A stretch of 52,254 nt of DNA, from positions 1-52,254 of IMG/VR virus record IMGVR_UViG_3300023184_000171. One strand, 5' to 3'. The position numbers and the translations under genes are program-made. Below, in pieces: positions 20,456 to 27,416 of the stretch; position 1 is the first letter of the stretch, and every line of letters starts with the position of its first letter. Source of the stretch: a virus. Below the pieces are notes generated by a model. It saw only the letters and a list, made by a program, of their open reading frames with translations. It was not told where the DNA came from and searched no databases.

Positions 20456-20637
20456 GTAGCGACAAAGCGTATCGGGCACTGCATTTAAAGTATTGCGCTC
20501 TTGAGGGGGAGATGCTGGTGCTGAAAGACCAGCTAACCTGCGCGCTGCTTCAAGCGCGGGAGAACGCGGAGACTGCAAATGAGTGTAAATTAAGAATGGA
20601 AGATTTAGAAGCCAAACTCAAGGAGAAGAACACATGA
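20452..20637 (+). CDS. Small coiled-coil paralogue of the preceding gene
   Basis: This 61-aa protein is nearly identical to the previous product over residues 1-16 (MSSDKAYRALHLKYC) and then diverges into a coil (LEGEMLVLKDQLTCALLQARENAE, CKLRMEDLEAKLKEKNT). It has lost the zinc ribbon. The shared start with different bodies points to duplication followed by replacement of the C-terminal part. The stop overlaps the methyltransferase ATG as ATGA. Confidence 0.55.
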   Translation: MSSDKAYRALHLKYCALEGEMLVLKDQLTCALLQARENAETANECKLRMEDLEAKLKEKNT

Positions 20638-21053
20638 GTGTTAATGCAGGAATGTTGTCTAGCGCGACAGACTTATGGGCTACACCACAAGAATTTTTTG
20701 ACAAACAAAATTTGTTATACGGGCCATTTGATGTTGATGTTTGCGCTGATGCCACAAACGCCAAATGCCCCGCGTATTTTGACAAAACTTTAGATGGACT
20801 TAAACAATCATGGAATGGGAAATGTTGGATGAATCCGCCATACGGAAAAGAAATTGGCAAATGGATGAAGAAAGCCTACGAGTCGGCTGGTAACGGGGTG
20901 GTTGTTGTATGCCTAGTCCCCGCAAGAACGGACACAAAATGGTGGCATGAATACGCGATTAAAGGACGCATTGATTTTATCAAAGGCAGGTTAAAGTTCG
21001 GCGGCGCAAAAAATAGCGCACCTTTCCCGTCTGCAATTGTTGTTTTTAGTTAA
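20634..21053 (+). CDS. Phage DNA N-6-adenine methyltransferase
   Basis: This 139-aa protein has the short-form phage adenine methyltransferase pattern: SSATDLWATPQEFFD (9-23), FDVDVCADATNAKC (32-45) and the catalytic WMNPPYG (65-71, NPPY motif IV). It ends with WWHEYAIKGRIDFIKGRLKFGG and FPSAIVVF. It would methylate adenine in the phage genome, probably to avoid host restriction or alter regulation. Full length for the family. It is more AT-rich than upstream genes, and the coupling cassette expected before the next gene lies after its stop. I infer that it was inserted. Confidence 0.85.
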   Translation: MSVNAGMLSSATDLWATPQEFFDKQNLLYGPFDVDVCADATNAKCPAYFDKTLDGLKQSWNGKCWMNPPYGKEIGKWMKKAYESAGNGVVVVCLVPARTDTKWWHEYAIKGRIDFIKGRLKFGGAKNSAPFPSAIVVFS

Positions 21054-21077
21054 AGCCAAACTGCGGGAGAAGAACGG

Positions 21078-21362
21078 ATGACACCAGCATCATCAAAGAC
21101 GCAAATAATCTGGCTTGAAGACCGTGTTGACGGTTTAGAAAAGAGGCTGAAAGAGGTGGAGCGTTTAAACAAAGCTACTCAGCCAGATGATGATCTTAAT
21201 AACGTGCGTTACAAAGCTAACTATCGTTACGAAACCAAGCAGCCGCTGACGGATGAGCAGATAAAAGAATGTAGTTATGACGCAGAGGGTTTTATGATTA
21301 GCCGTGAAGCAGCAATGCGTAATGTTGAGAAAGCACATGGGATAGGAGAGAAAGATGAGTGA
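21078..21362 (+). CDS. Hypothetical coiled-coil protein
   Basis: This 94-aa protein starts with a coil (IIWLEDRVDGLEKRLKEVERLNKA), has a middle NNVRYKANYRYETKQPLTDEQIKEC and ends with a helical stretch REAAMRNVEKAHGIGEKDE. LTDEQI is common in small phage accessory proteins. The ending VEKAHGIGEK is repeated in the gene at 21660. GGGAGAAG provides the SD from an orphan coupling cassette. Confidence 0.55.
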   Translation: MTPASSKTQIIWLEDRVDGLEKRLKEVERLNKATQPDDDLNNVRYKANYRYETKQPLTDEQIKECSYDAEGFMISREAAMRNVEKAHGIGEKDE

Positions 21363-21663
21363 CCATCCATTAGGGTTTAATTTTGCTGCTGCTTTGGCGG
21401 GAGAAACAGATCATCTCTTGGTATACACGGACAACCGTTTGGTTGGCGCTAACCCAGACCAAGTAGATGGTTATTGGGACACAAAAGAAAAAGCTTTCGT
21501 AAATTTTGCGGTGCAGTTTTCAGAGATGGCTCATGCCGCGCAGGGCCATCATTTATTTGTACGCAGGGCACCGGAACTTGTGGCAGCAAGTCAGTTTGAA
21601 GGCGACACTAAATGGCGCATGATTGGTAGGTTTTCAATTGCAAAACTTAAGGAGAAAGAATGA
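21355..21663 (+). CDS. Hypothetical protein
   Basis: This 102-aa, mixed alpha/beta, soluble protein (TDHLLVYTDNRLVGANPDQVDGYWDTKEKAFVNFAVQF, HHLFVRRAPELVAASQ) ends SIAKLKEKE. Its start overlaps the previous gene by 8 nt and its stop overlaps the next by 4. The KLKEKE ending comes from the GGAGAAAG coupling motif. No family recognised. Confidence 0.5.
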   Translation: MSDHPLGFNFAAALAGETDHLLVYTDNRLVGANPDQVDGYWDTKEKAFVNFAVQFSEMAHAAQGHHLFVRRAPELVAASQFEGDTKWRMIGRFSIAKLKEKE

Positions 21664-21884
21664 TACTCGCATGGTATGACCCCACCAACCATCATGTCAG
21701 CACTGACAAGCACGACCCCTTGTTTACACAATTAGGACAGCTATGGCCTCTGCACAGGATACCGCTACCGCTGACAAAAGAAGCGGTGGGGTTGTTGATA
21801 GGAAACAGTCTTGAGGCGCAGTCGTGGCTTATGTCGGTAGTCAGAGCAGTTGAGAAGGCGCATGGGATAGGGGAGAAAGAATGA
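21660..21884 (+). CDS. Hypothetical protein with repeated C-terminus
   Basis: This 74-aa protein (MILAWYDPTNHHVSTDKHDPLFTQ...) ends SLEAQSWLMSVVRAVEKAHGIGEKE, sharing VEKAHGIGEK with the gene at 21078. The shared part coincides with the SD of the next gene. It starts and stops by ATGA-type overlap. Function unknown. Confidence 0.5.
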   Translation: MILAWYDPTNHHVSTDKHDPLFTQLGQLWPLHRIPLPLTKEAVGLLIGNSLEAQSWLMSVVRAVEKAHGIGEKE

Positions 21885-22087
21885 GACTCCAGATGAAAGC
21901 GTGGGACTTGGTTGGTCTTGAGAACGGCATACAAGAACACTTGGGGACGTTCAGCAGTCACAGAAAAGCTATGGCATACGGAGAGTATTTAATAACAACG
22001 GGGCAGGAAATATGCTGGGCTAACGCAACCAGCGATGGCTTGTCAGTGAGCGGCCCGTATAAATTACGTATCAACCCAGAATATTAA
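21881..22087 (+). CDS. Hypothetical protein
   Basis: This 68-aa protein (MRLQMKAWDLVGLENGIQEHLGTFSSHRKAMAYGEYLITTGQEICWAN...) has a small alpha/beta pattern. The GGGGAGAAAGA cassette supplies its SD. No recognised motif. A 12-nt gap separates it from the next start. Confidence 0.5.
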   Translation: MRLQMKAWDLVGLENGIQEHLGTFSSHRKAMAYGEYLITTGQEICWANATSDGLSVSGPYKLRINPEY

Positions 22088-22099
22088 AGGAGTTACAAA

Positions 22100-22261
22100 G
22101 TGAAGAAGCAAGTAACGACCCCAAAGACTGATGAGTTGCTATACCGTCTCATGGGGCAGATAGACAAGCACCGCAAGACCAGCCAGAGCGTCTACGAAGC
22201 ATTGTGGGAAATGGCGAAACATGCGCGGGAGTTGGAAACAAAACTACGGGAGAAGAAATGA
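22100..22261 (+). CDS. Small charged helical protein with GTG start
   Basis: This 53-aa protein starts at GTG (22100) with AAAGGAG 8 nt upstream. It reads KKQVTTPKTDELLYRLMGQI, then DKHRKTSQSVYEALWEMAKHARELETKLREKK, a long amphipathic helix. The stop overlaps the next ATG as ATGA, and KLREKK is the third recurring coupling ending. The SD and overlap support translation. Confidence 0.5.
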   Translation: MKKQVTTPKTDELLYRLMGQIDKHRKTSQSVYEALWEMAKHARELETKLREKK

Positions 22262-23457
22262 TACTGACAAAAGACGAGATGATTAAGGACACGATCACCG
22301 TAATCAACGGCACAAAAGAAAAAATTCGCAGCTTTATAATGAAGTTGTGGCATTCCGCGTTCCCCGCTACACCCGATTTCTATTTCAATCGGCAACCGTT
22401 TGAGCAACCGGTTATACCTGTGGTTGAAAAGAAACCAAGGGTAGCCAGACAGAAAACCTTACAAAAAATGTTGGGGGGAATCGAATACGTATTTGAATCT
22501 GTTGGGTTACCTACCGAATGGGCTTGGGCGCACACATCAAAAGATACAATTATTGCTTTGCGAAAGCTTGGGCCTCACATAAGCAAAATTCCTCCAATTG
22601 GAGACCTTGATAGCAGAATTAAATTAAAAACTTTAGATGGTAAGTGGGGAGCTTTAATGTTTGTTGCTTACGAAAAACAGGAAAAACATAAAGGCTTTAT
22701 GAATCCAGTATTTTGTTACTCTGTATTGTTGAAAAAAGCACCGTGGTATGTTGGGAGACACAACAAAAAGTTACCAATCTTTGAATGCGGTGCTTCATGG
22801 AGGGACGAAAACGACAAACTATTTTGGGGCAACTGGCACGTCGTCGTGGACAAAACTACAGGAAGTGTCGATGTTTGCTCGTGTTTAAATTACACGCATA
22901 AACGTGTAAAAAATATGTCCTATACCCAAAAAGAATGGGGTTTGCCACCAATGGCGACTGCTGGATTTTCCGTAGAGGCAAGTCGTCAAGTAGATGTACT
23001 GAAGGCGATTTTTGTGGATTGTTTTGAGGCTTGGCAAATCGTTAACACTCATTGGAAGGTGTGTGTTTCTAAACAAAAACAAAGGGTAACGTGGACTGTG
23101 CCACAAGACGAAACGAAACACTTCTTCGCTGACAGGGATACAACTGTTACTGATGCTAGTGGAAAGAAAAAAAAGATAATCCACCACGTTGTACAGCACG
23201 AACGGATTACGGCGAGTGGAAAAGCATCAATGGTTCGGGAACACATACGTGGGTTAAACAAGTTTGACTGGCGCGGCTACGAGGTAAATGTCATAGCCCC
23301 AAAGTTTCACGTTACGGCACACGATTTTGACGTGGGAGCCTATGAGGAAGACGAACTACCAGCGGGTAAGAAAATGGTTTTCGCTAGCAAGGTCGGAAAG
23401 GTTCTGGCTGATCTGGAGCAGCGCGGTGAACGTAAAGAGCTACCCGCATTGCGCTAA
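22258..23457 (+). CDS. AT-rich gene of unknown function
   Basis: This 399-aa basic, aromatic-rich, soluble protein has no recognisable domain. Segments include LGGIEYVFESVGLPTEWAWAHTSKDTIIALRKLGPH, CYSVLLKKAPWYVGRHNKKLPIFECG, WGNWHVVVDKTTGSVDVCSCLNY, a GKKKKIIHHVVQHER linker near residue 320, and an acidic end. The start at 22258 is by ATGA overlap. Base composition is visibly more AT-rich than the polymerase and triad genes, so recent acquisition is likely. It precedes a HicA-like gene but no HicB-like antitoxin is seen. Confidence 0.5.
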   Translation: MILTKDEMIKDTITVINGTKEKIRSFIMKLWHSAFPATPDFYFNRQPFEQPVIPVVEKKPRVARQKTLQKMLGGIEYVFESVGLPTEWAWAHTSKDTIIALRKLGPHISKIPPIGDLDSRIKLKTLDGKWGALMFVAYEKQEKHKGFMNPVFCYSVLLKKAPWYVGRHNKKLPIFECGASWRDENDKLFWGNWHVVVDKTTGSVDVCSCLNYTHKRVKNMSYTQKEWGLPPMATAGFSVEASRQVDVLKAIFVDCFEAWQIVNTHWKVCVSKQKQRVTWTVPQDETKHFFADRDTTVTDASGKKKKIIHHVVQHERITASGKASMVREHIRGLNKFDWRGYEVNVIAPKFHVTAHDFDVGAYEEDELPAGKKMVFASKVGKVLADLEQRGERKELPALR

Positions 23458-23674
23458 ATGTGAAATAGTTAAACATAAAGGGGGATATGTGCTAACAACA
23501 AATAAAGACCTTAGAAATGTATTGAAGAGCGCCGCGCAACAAGGGTGGGAGTTTGAATGCAAGAACAACCACATCAAGGGCAAGCACCCTAGCGGCAAGA
23601 CCACGACGATAAGCCGAAGCCCAAGCGACGGGCGGGCAATCAAAAACATAATGAGAGACTTGAGGATTGCATGA
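23426..23674 (+). CDS. HicA-like small protein
   Basis: This 82-aa basic protein starts at GTG 23426, with GGAG 8-9 nt upstream, inside the end of the previous gene. After HCAKCEIVKHKGGYVLTTNKDLRNVLKSAAQQGWEFE comes NNHIKGKHPSGKTTTISRSPSDGRAIKNIMRDLR, a pattern like the dsRBD-fold HicA mRNA interferases (His followed by a basic beta-hairpin and a final helix). The usual HicB partner is missing. It could be an RNA-binding protein rather than an active toxin. The adjacent nuclease gene starts by ATGA overlap. Confidence 0.5.
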   Translation: MNVKSYPHCAKCEIVKHKGGYVLTTNKDLRNVLKSAAQQGWEFECKNNHIKGKHPSGKTTTISRSPSDGRAIKNIMRDLRIA

Positions 23675-23964
23675 CACCCGAAGCTAAGGTAAAGAAGCGG
23701 GTGCGTGTTTTCTTAAAAGAACTTGGCGCATATTATTCCATGCCGGTAACAGGCGGGTATGGCGTGTCGGGTGTGCCAGACTTCCTAGTGTGCTGGCGTG
23801 GTAAGTTCTTCGGAGTTGAGTGTAAAGCCAACGGCAACAAGCCCACCGCGCTGCAAGAAAAGAATATGCACGACATACGCGAAGCGGGTGGGCACACAAT
23901 AGTTATTGATGAAAACAACGTAGACCAACTTGGGTCATGGATAAGGGCGCACGAATATGAATGA
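23671..23964 (+). CDS. VRR-NUC domain nuclease
   Basis: This 97-aa stand-alone VRR-NUC protein has a helical N-terminus, GGYGVSGVPDFLVCWRG (28-44, Asp37), FFGVECKANGNKPTALQ (46-62; Glu50, Lys52, Gln62) and HTIVIDE. These form the PD-(D/E)xK core that cuts structured DNA such as branched intermediates. Phage members are typically this size. It sits just upstream of DNA polymerase, fitting a role in replication or recombination. Confidence 0.88.
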   Translation: MTPEAKVKKRVRVFLKELGAYYSMPVTGGYGVSGVPDFLVCWRGKFFGVECKANGNKPTALQEKNMHDIREAGGHTIVIDENNVDQLGSWIRAHEYE

Positions 23965-24196
23965 CGAGCCACCAGATGAAGTTAAAAGTAAATACGAAGA
24001 AGCACTTCAAGGAATAATTGGTGAGTGTGTATGGGGAGAGCACGGACGGTTCGCTATCTTGCTGGTTGGTGACCCGCGTAGTTCTTTCGTAAACGTGCTG
24101 TCTATAAATAGCGATAGGGAACAGGCGTTGATGCTGCTCGCCCTTGCTAGTGATGCGATGACTACCCAGCCTAAAAACAACGGAGCACTTAACTAA
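23957..24196 (+). CDS. Small hypothetical protein upstream of DNA polymerase
   Basis: This 79-aa acidic protein (EVKSKYEEALQGIIGECVWGEHGRFAILLVGDPRSSFVNVLSINSDREQALMLLALASDAMT) has a beta-core then helix pattern. It overlaps the nuclease by 8 nt and its stop overlaps the polymerase start as TAATG, so coupling to polymerase is likely. No known family. Confidence 0.55.
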   Translation: MNDEPPDEVKSKYEEALQGIIGECVWGEHGRFAILLVGDPRSSFVNVLSINSDREQALMLLALASDAMTTQPKNNGALN

Positions 24197-26181
24197 TGGC
24201 TATACCTTTTAAGAGAGTTATGGTTCTTGATTTCGAAACTGCATGGTGCAGCAGCACGTATACGCTGTCCAAGATGACCACGGAGTCCTATATCCGCGAC
24301 CCGCGCTTCAAAGCATGGGGCGCTGCGTTTAAGTTCCACGGCGACCCCACGCCGCCCATGTGGGTAACTGCTGAGCAACTCCCCGACTTCTTTGCCAGCA
24401 TAGATTGGTCTACCACCGCAGTGCTGGCGCAGAACACCGCGTTTGATGCGGCTATCCTGCATTGGGTATACGGCTACCTGCCCTGCTTCATGTTCGACAC
24501 CTTGAGCATGGCTCGTGCAGTGCGGGGGGTGGAAGCTGGCAATAGCCTACGGGCGCTGGCAGAGGCGTTCGGGTTCCCGCCCAAAGGCAATGACGTGAAG
24601 TTGAGCGACGGCATCCTTGATACGCTGCCCCGCCACATCGAGGACAGACTAGCCAGCTACTGCGTCCACGACGTGGAGCTTTGTGAAGGGGCGTTTGATA
24701 AGCTGGCGGCGGGGTTCCCGGTGAAAGAGTTACGACTCATCGACATGACGTTGAAGATGTTTGTTGACCCGCGCCTTGAGCTAGATTCAGAGATGCTGAA
24801 AGGTGCTATAGAAGATGAACGTATAAAACGGGAGGGGCTACTGTCGAGGCTGACGGTATCGGAGGAAAGCCTAGCCAGCAACGATAAGTTTGCAGAGGTT
24901 CTGAAGTTGGTTGGGGTATCGCCACCGCTGAAGAAAAAGAAGCCTACCCCCAAGACACCTAACCCTGTGGGTATGACCTACGCGTTTGCCAAGACGGACG
25001 CTTTGTTTCAAGCCCTGTTGAACGGCGACAATGAGGATGTGGCGCTGCTATGCGAGGCGAGGCTGGCGGTTAAGTCTACGCTGGGGCGCACACGGGCGCA
25101 GCGGTTTCTGGACATCTCTACCCGTGGCACGTTGCCGGTTCCCCTGAACTACTACGGGGCGCACACGGGGCGGTGGGCTGCGGGGCGCGGGAGTAGCATC
25201 AACCTACAGAACCTGAAGCGGGGGTCAGCCCTGCGCAGGGCTATCATGGCTCCCGAAGGCTATAAGGTTGTAGTCTGTGACCTTGCCCAGATTGAACCCC
25301 GCGTGTTGGCGTGGTTGGCTGGCTACCAATACCTGTTGGATATCTTCAAGTCAGGAGATGATGCGTATGCCGCGTTTGGAGCGCAGATGTTCGGCATTCC
25401 CGGCCTTTCAAAAGAGAGTCACCCCGACCTACGGCAGTCAGCGAAGTCTGCGCTGCTAGGGGCTGGCTACGGGATGGGCTGGTTCTCATTTGCCGCCCAG
25501 CTTCTTACGGGGTTTCTGGGCGCACCCCCCATGCGGTATGACGTAGCTTTTGCTAAACAGCTTGGTGTAACTAAGGACACGATGCTGGCGTTCATGGACT
25601 ACGCGCCCAACATGGAGAAGGCGCTATCCATACCAAGGCTGTGTAACGATGACGAAATCGTGGTGCATTGCGTAGCCGCCAAGCAGATTATTGACAAGTA
25701 TCGCACCGCTGCGAAGCCGGTTAAAACCTTCTGGGAGATATGCGACGAGCTACTGATTCGGTCATTGTCAGGGGGTATGCCGTATACCCATAAATGTCTA
25801 ATCTTTGAAAAGGAGCGTATAATATTGCCAAGCGGCCTCGCTCTGCGCTACCCCAATCTAGTCAACACTTCGGACGAAAAGGGGCGCTTGCAGTGGTCGT
25901 ATGGAACGCAGAACAAGAAGCTGTATGGCGGGAAGCTCACTGAGAACATCGTGCAAGCGGTGGCTCGGTGCGTGATGACGGATGGCATGTTGCGGATACA
26001 GAAGCGGTATCCCTGTAAGCTGACTGTGCATGATGAAGCGGTAGTGCTGGTGCCCGAAGACGAGGCGGATGACGCCGAGGGTTGGGTGCTGGAGCAGATG
26101 ATTAAAGAGCCTAGCTATATGCCGGGGATACCACTAGCTGCGGAGACAGGAGTGGCAGCACGTTACGGAGATGCGAAATAA
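24196..26181 (+). CDS. DNA polymerase, family A with 3'-5' exonuclease
   Basis: This 661-aa phage replicative polymerase has an N-terminal DnaQ-like exonuclease with LDFET (11-15), QNTAFD (79-84) and YCVHDVEL (155-162). The polymerase domain carries motif A CDLAQIEPR (361-369), motif B RQSAKSALLGAGYG (413-426) and motif C VHDE (611-614). All catalytic acids are present (Asp362, Asp613). Motif A has Pro in place of the usual Leu after QIE. The residue equal to E. coli Pol I position 762 is Leu (Leu421). There is no 5'-3' exonuclease domain. Confidence 0.95.
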   Translation: MAIPFKRVMVLDFETAWCSSTYTLSKMTTESYIRDPRFKAWGAAFKFHGDPTPPMWVTAEQLPDFFASIDWSTTAVLAQNTAFDAAILHWVYGYLPCFMFDTLSMARAVRGVEAGNSLRALAEAFGFPPKGNDVKLSDGILDTLPRHIEDRLASYCVHDVELCEGAFDKLAAGFPVKELRLIDMTLKMFVDPRLELDSEMLKGAIEDERIKREGLLSRLTVSEESLASNDKFAEVLKLVGVSPPLKKKKPTPKTPNPVGMTYAFAKTDALFQALLNGDNEDVALLCEARLAVKSTLGRTRAQRFLDISTRGTLPVPLNYYGAHTGRWAAGRGSSINLQNLKRGSALRRAIMAPEGYKVVVCDLAQIEPRVLAWLAGYQYLLDIFKSGDDAYAAFGAQMFGIPGLSKESHPDLRQSAKSALLGAGYGMGWFSFAAQLLTGFLGAPPMRYDVAFAKQLGVTKDTMLAFMDYAPNMEKALSIPRLCNDDEIVVHCVAAKQIIDKYRTAAKPVKTFWEICDELLIRSLSGGMPYTHKCLIFEKERIILPSGLALRYPNLVNTSDEKGRLQWSYGTQNKKLYGGKLTENIVQAVARCVMTDGMLRIQKRYPCKLTVHDEAVVLVPEDEADDAEGWVLEQMIKEPSYMPGIPLAAETGVAARYGDAK

Positions 26182-26194
26182 CAACGGAGAACGT

Positions 26195-26605
26195 ATGGAT
26201 AAAATTAAAATCGGTAAAACCGGTTACACAGTAAAAGTAGTTGAAGCGTTCTGGAACAAAACGATAGTTGCCCAGATTGATTACCACACAAAAGTATTAA
26301 CACTTGCCAGACGCGGCGGTATATCGCACAAGCCGCGCTCAAAGACGGACATAGAACAGTCTTTCTGGCATGAGGCTGTGCATGGGATTTTGAAAGACAT
26401 GCGCAACCCTTTGGAGAGCAACGAAGCGTTCGTAGATGGAATTGCCATCCGGCTAATGAAGCTTCTTAAACAGGTATATCCGAATGAAAGTAACTTGGTC
26501 ACACAGCGCGTTAAAGGAATACGAAAGCTGCGCACGGAAGTATTACGAAGTCAACGTGTTAAAGAACTACAAGTTTCAAGAAACACAAGAAACAAGATAC
26601 GGTAA
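26195..26605 (+). CDS. Small HExxH zincin-like protein
   Basis: This 136-aa protein has WHEAVHGILKDM (58-69; His59, Glu60, His63) and a downstream NEAFVDGIAIRLM that can give the third ligand, as in minimal zincins. The fold resembles small phage or ImmA-like metallopeptidases. CGGAGAAC lies before the ATG at 26195. Its last 40 codons overlap the next gene in another frame by 122 nt, and that tail (RKLRTEVLRSQRVKEL...) is basic and looks unselected. I infer that the original stop was lost. Confidence 0.6.
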   Translation: MDKIKIGKTGYTVKVVEAFWNKTIVAQIDYHTKVLTLARRGGISHKPRSKTDIEQSFWHEAVHGILKDMRNPLESNEAFVDGIAIRLMKLLKQVYPNESNLVTQRVKGIRKLRTEVLRSQRVKELQVSRNTRNKIR

Positions 26606-27140
26606 AGACTTACACAAAGCAGCAGAACGTTACGTCAAAGGTGGGCCGCTGGCAAAGCAGTTTAGTTTCATTCAGCCCACCCTCGACGCGCTGAAAGCCA
26701 AACGCGGCACCAAGCATACGGAACTCCAGCTTGCGTTGGACGTAGACTTGAAGCCGTGCAAGTGGTTTGATAAAGAGTTGGTGTGGGTGCGGGGTATCAT
26801 CGACCTGTTGATTCTTGATGGCGACACAGCATGGGTGATTGACTACAAGACCGGCAGTAACAAGTATCCCGACAAAGACCAACTTGATTTGATGGCACTG
26901 ATTACGTTCGCGCACTACCCTGAAGTCAAGAAGGTTAATGCGGCGCTGCTGTTCGTTGTAAAAGAAAGTATGACGAAGCACAAGGTAGAAGTAGAAAACG
27001 CAGAAGGTATCTGGTGGGACTATCGTGAGCGTGTTGCCAAGATTGAGGCAGCGCACACTAACAACGTGTGGAACCCCAAGCAGTCGGGGCTATGCCCGTG
27101 GTGTCCTGTTAAAACGTGTGAGTTTCATCCTGAACATTAG
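26484..27140 (+). CDS. Cas4/RecB-like PD-(D/E)xK nuclease
   Basis: This 218-aa protein begins with WSHSALKEYESCARKYY, typical of Cas4/AddB-type nucleases (first Cys at 16). It then has Glu80, GIIDLLI (104-110, Asp107), WVIDYKTG (117-124, Asp120 and Lys122) and QLDL (133-136). The last cysteines C204, C207 and C212 (CPWCPVKTC) with C16 would bind a 4Fe-4S cluster. It would resect or trim DNA ends during replication or recombination. The start at 26484 lies inside the preceding gene with a weak SD, but the conserved N-terminus requires it. Confidence 0.87.
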   Translation: MKVTWSHSALKEYESCARKYYEVNVLKNYKFQETQETRYGKDLHKAAERYVKGGPLAKQFSFIQPTLDALKAKRGTKHTELQLALDVDLKPCKWFDKELVWVRGIIDLLILDGDTAWVIDYKTGSNKYPDKDQLDLMALITFAHYPEVKKVNAALLFVVKESMTKHKVEVENAEGIWWDYRERVAKIEAAHTNNVWNPKQSGLCPWCPVKTCEFHPEH

Positions 27141-27149
27141 GAGAGTGAA

Positions 27150-27416
27150 ATGCCTAAGTCGTCCAAGCAAGAACTTAAAACAAAAGCAGCCTACAACAAG
27201 ATACCCAGTGTGCAAGACAAACGGGTTATCAACAACCGCGCTAGGCGGCAAGCACTTGCTGCCGGTAAAGCAAGCGTGGGGGATGGCACTAGCGTAGACC
27301 ACATCAAGCCTCTGGGCAAAGGTGGTTCCGCAAGCAAGAAGAACACGCGGATAATTTCAGCCGCAGAAAATAAAGGGTGGCGTAAAAGACAACCTGAGAT
27401 GTATGGGAAAAAGTAA
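27150..27416 (+). CDS. HNH-like small basic protein
   Basis: This 88-aa, very basic protein has VDHIKPLGKGGSASKKNTRIISAAENKGWRKR (about 49-80), the DHI-P-x(n)-GG-x(n)-N pattern of HNH nucleases. The cysteine pairs of larger HNH proteins are absent, so it is a minimal or degenerate member. TAGGAGAG precedes the ATG at 27150, and its stop overlaps the helicase start as TAATG. A nicking or DNA-binding role in replication is inferred. Confidence 0.6.
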   Translation: MPKSSKQELKTKAAYNKIPSVQDKRVINNRARRQALAAGKASVGDGTSVDHIKPLGKGGSASKKNTRIISAAENKGWRKRQPEMYGKK

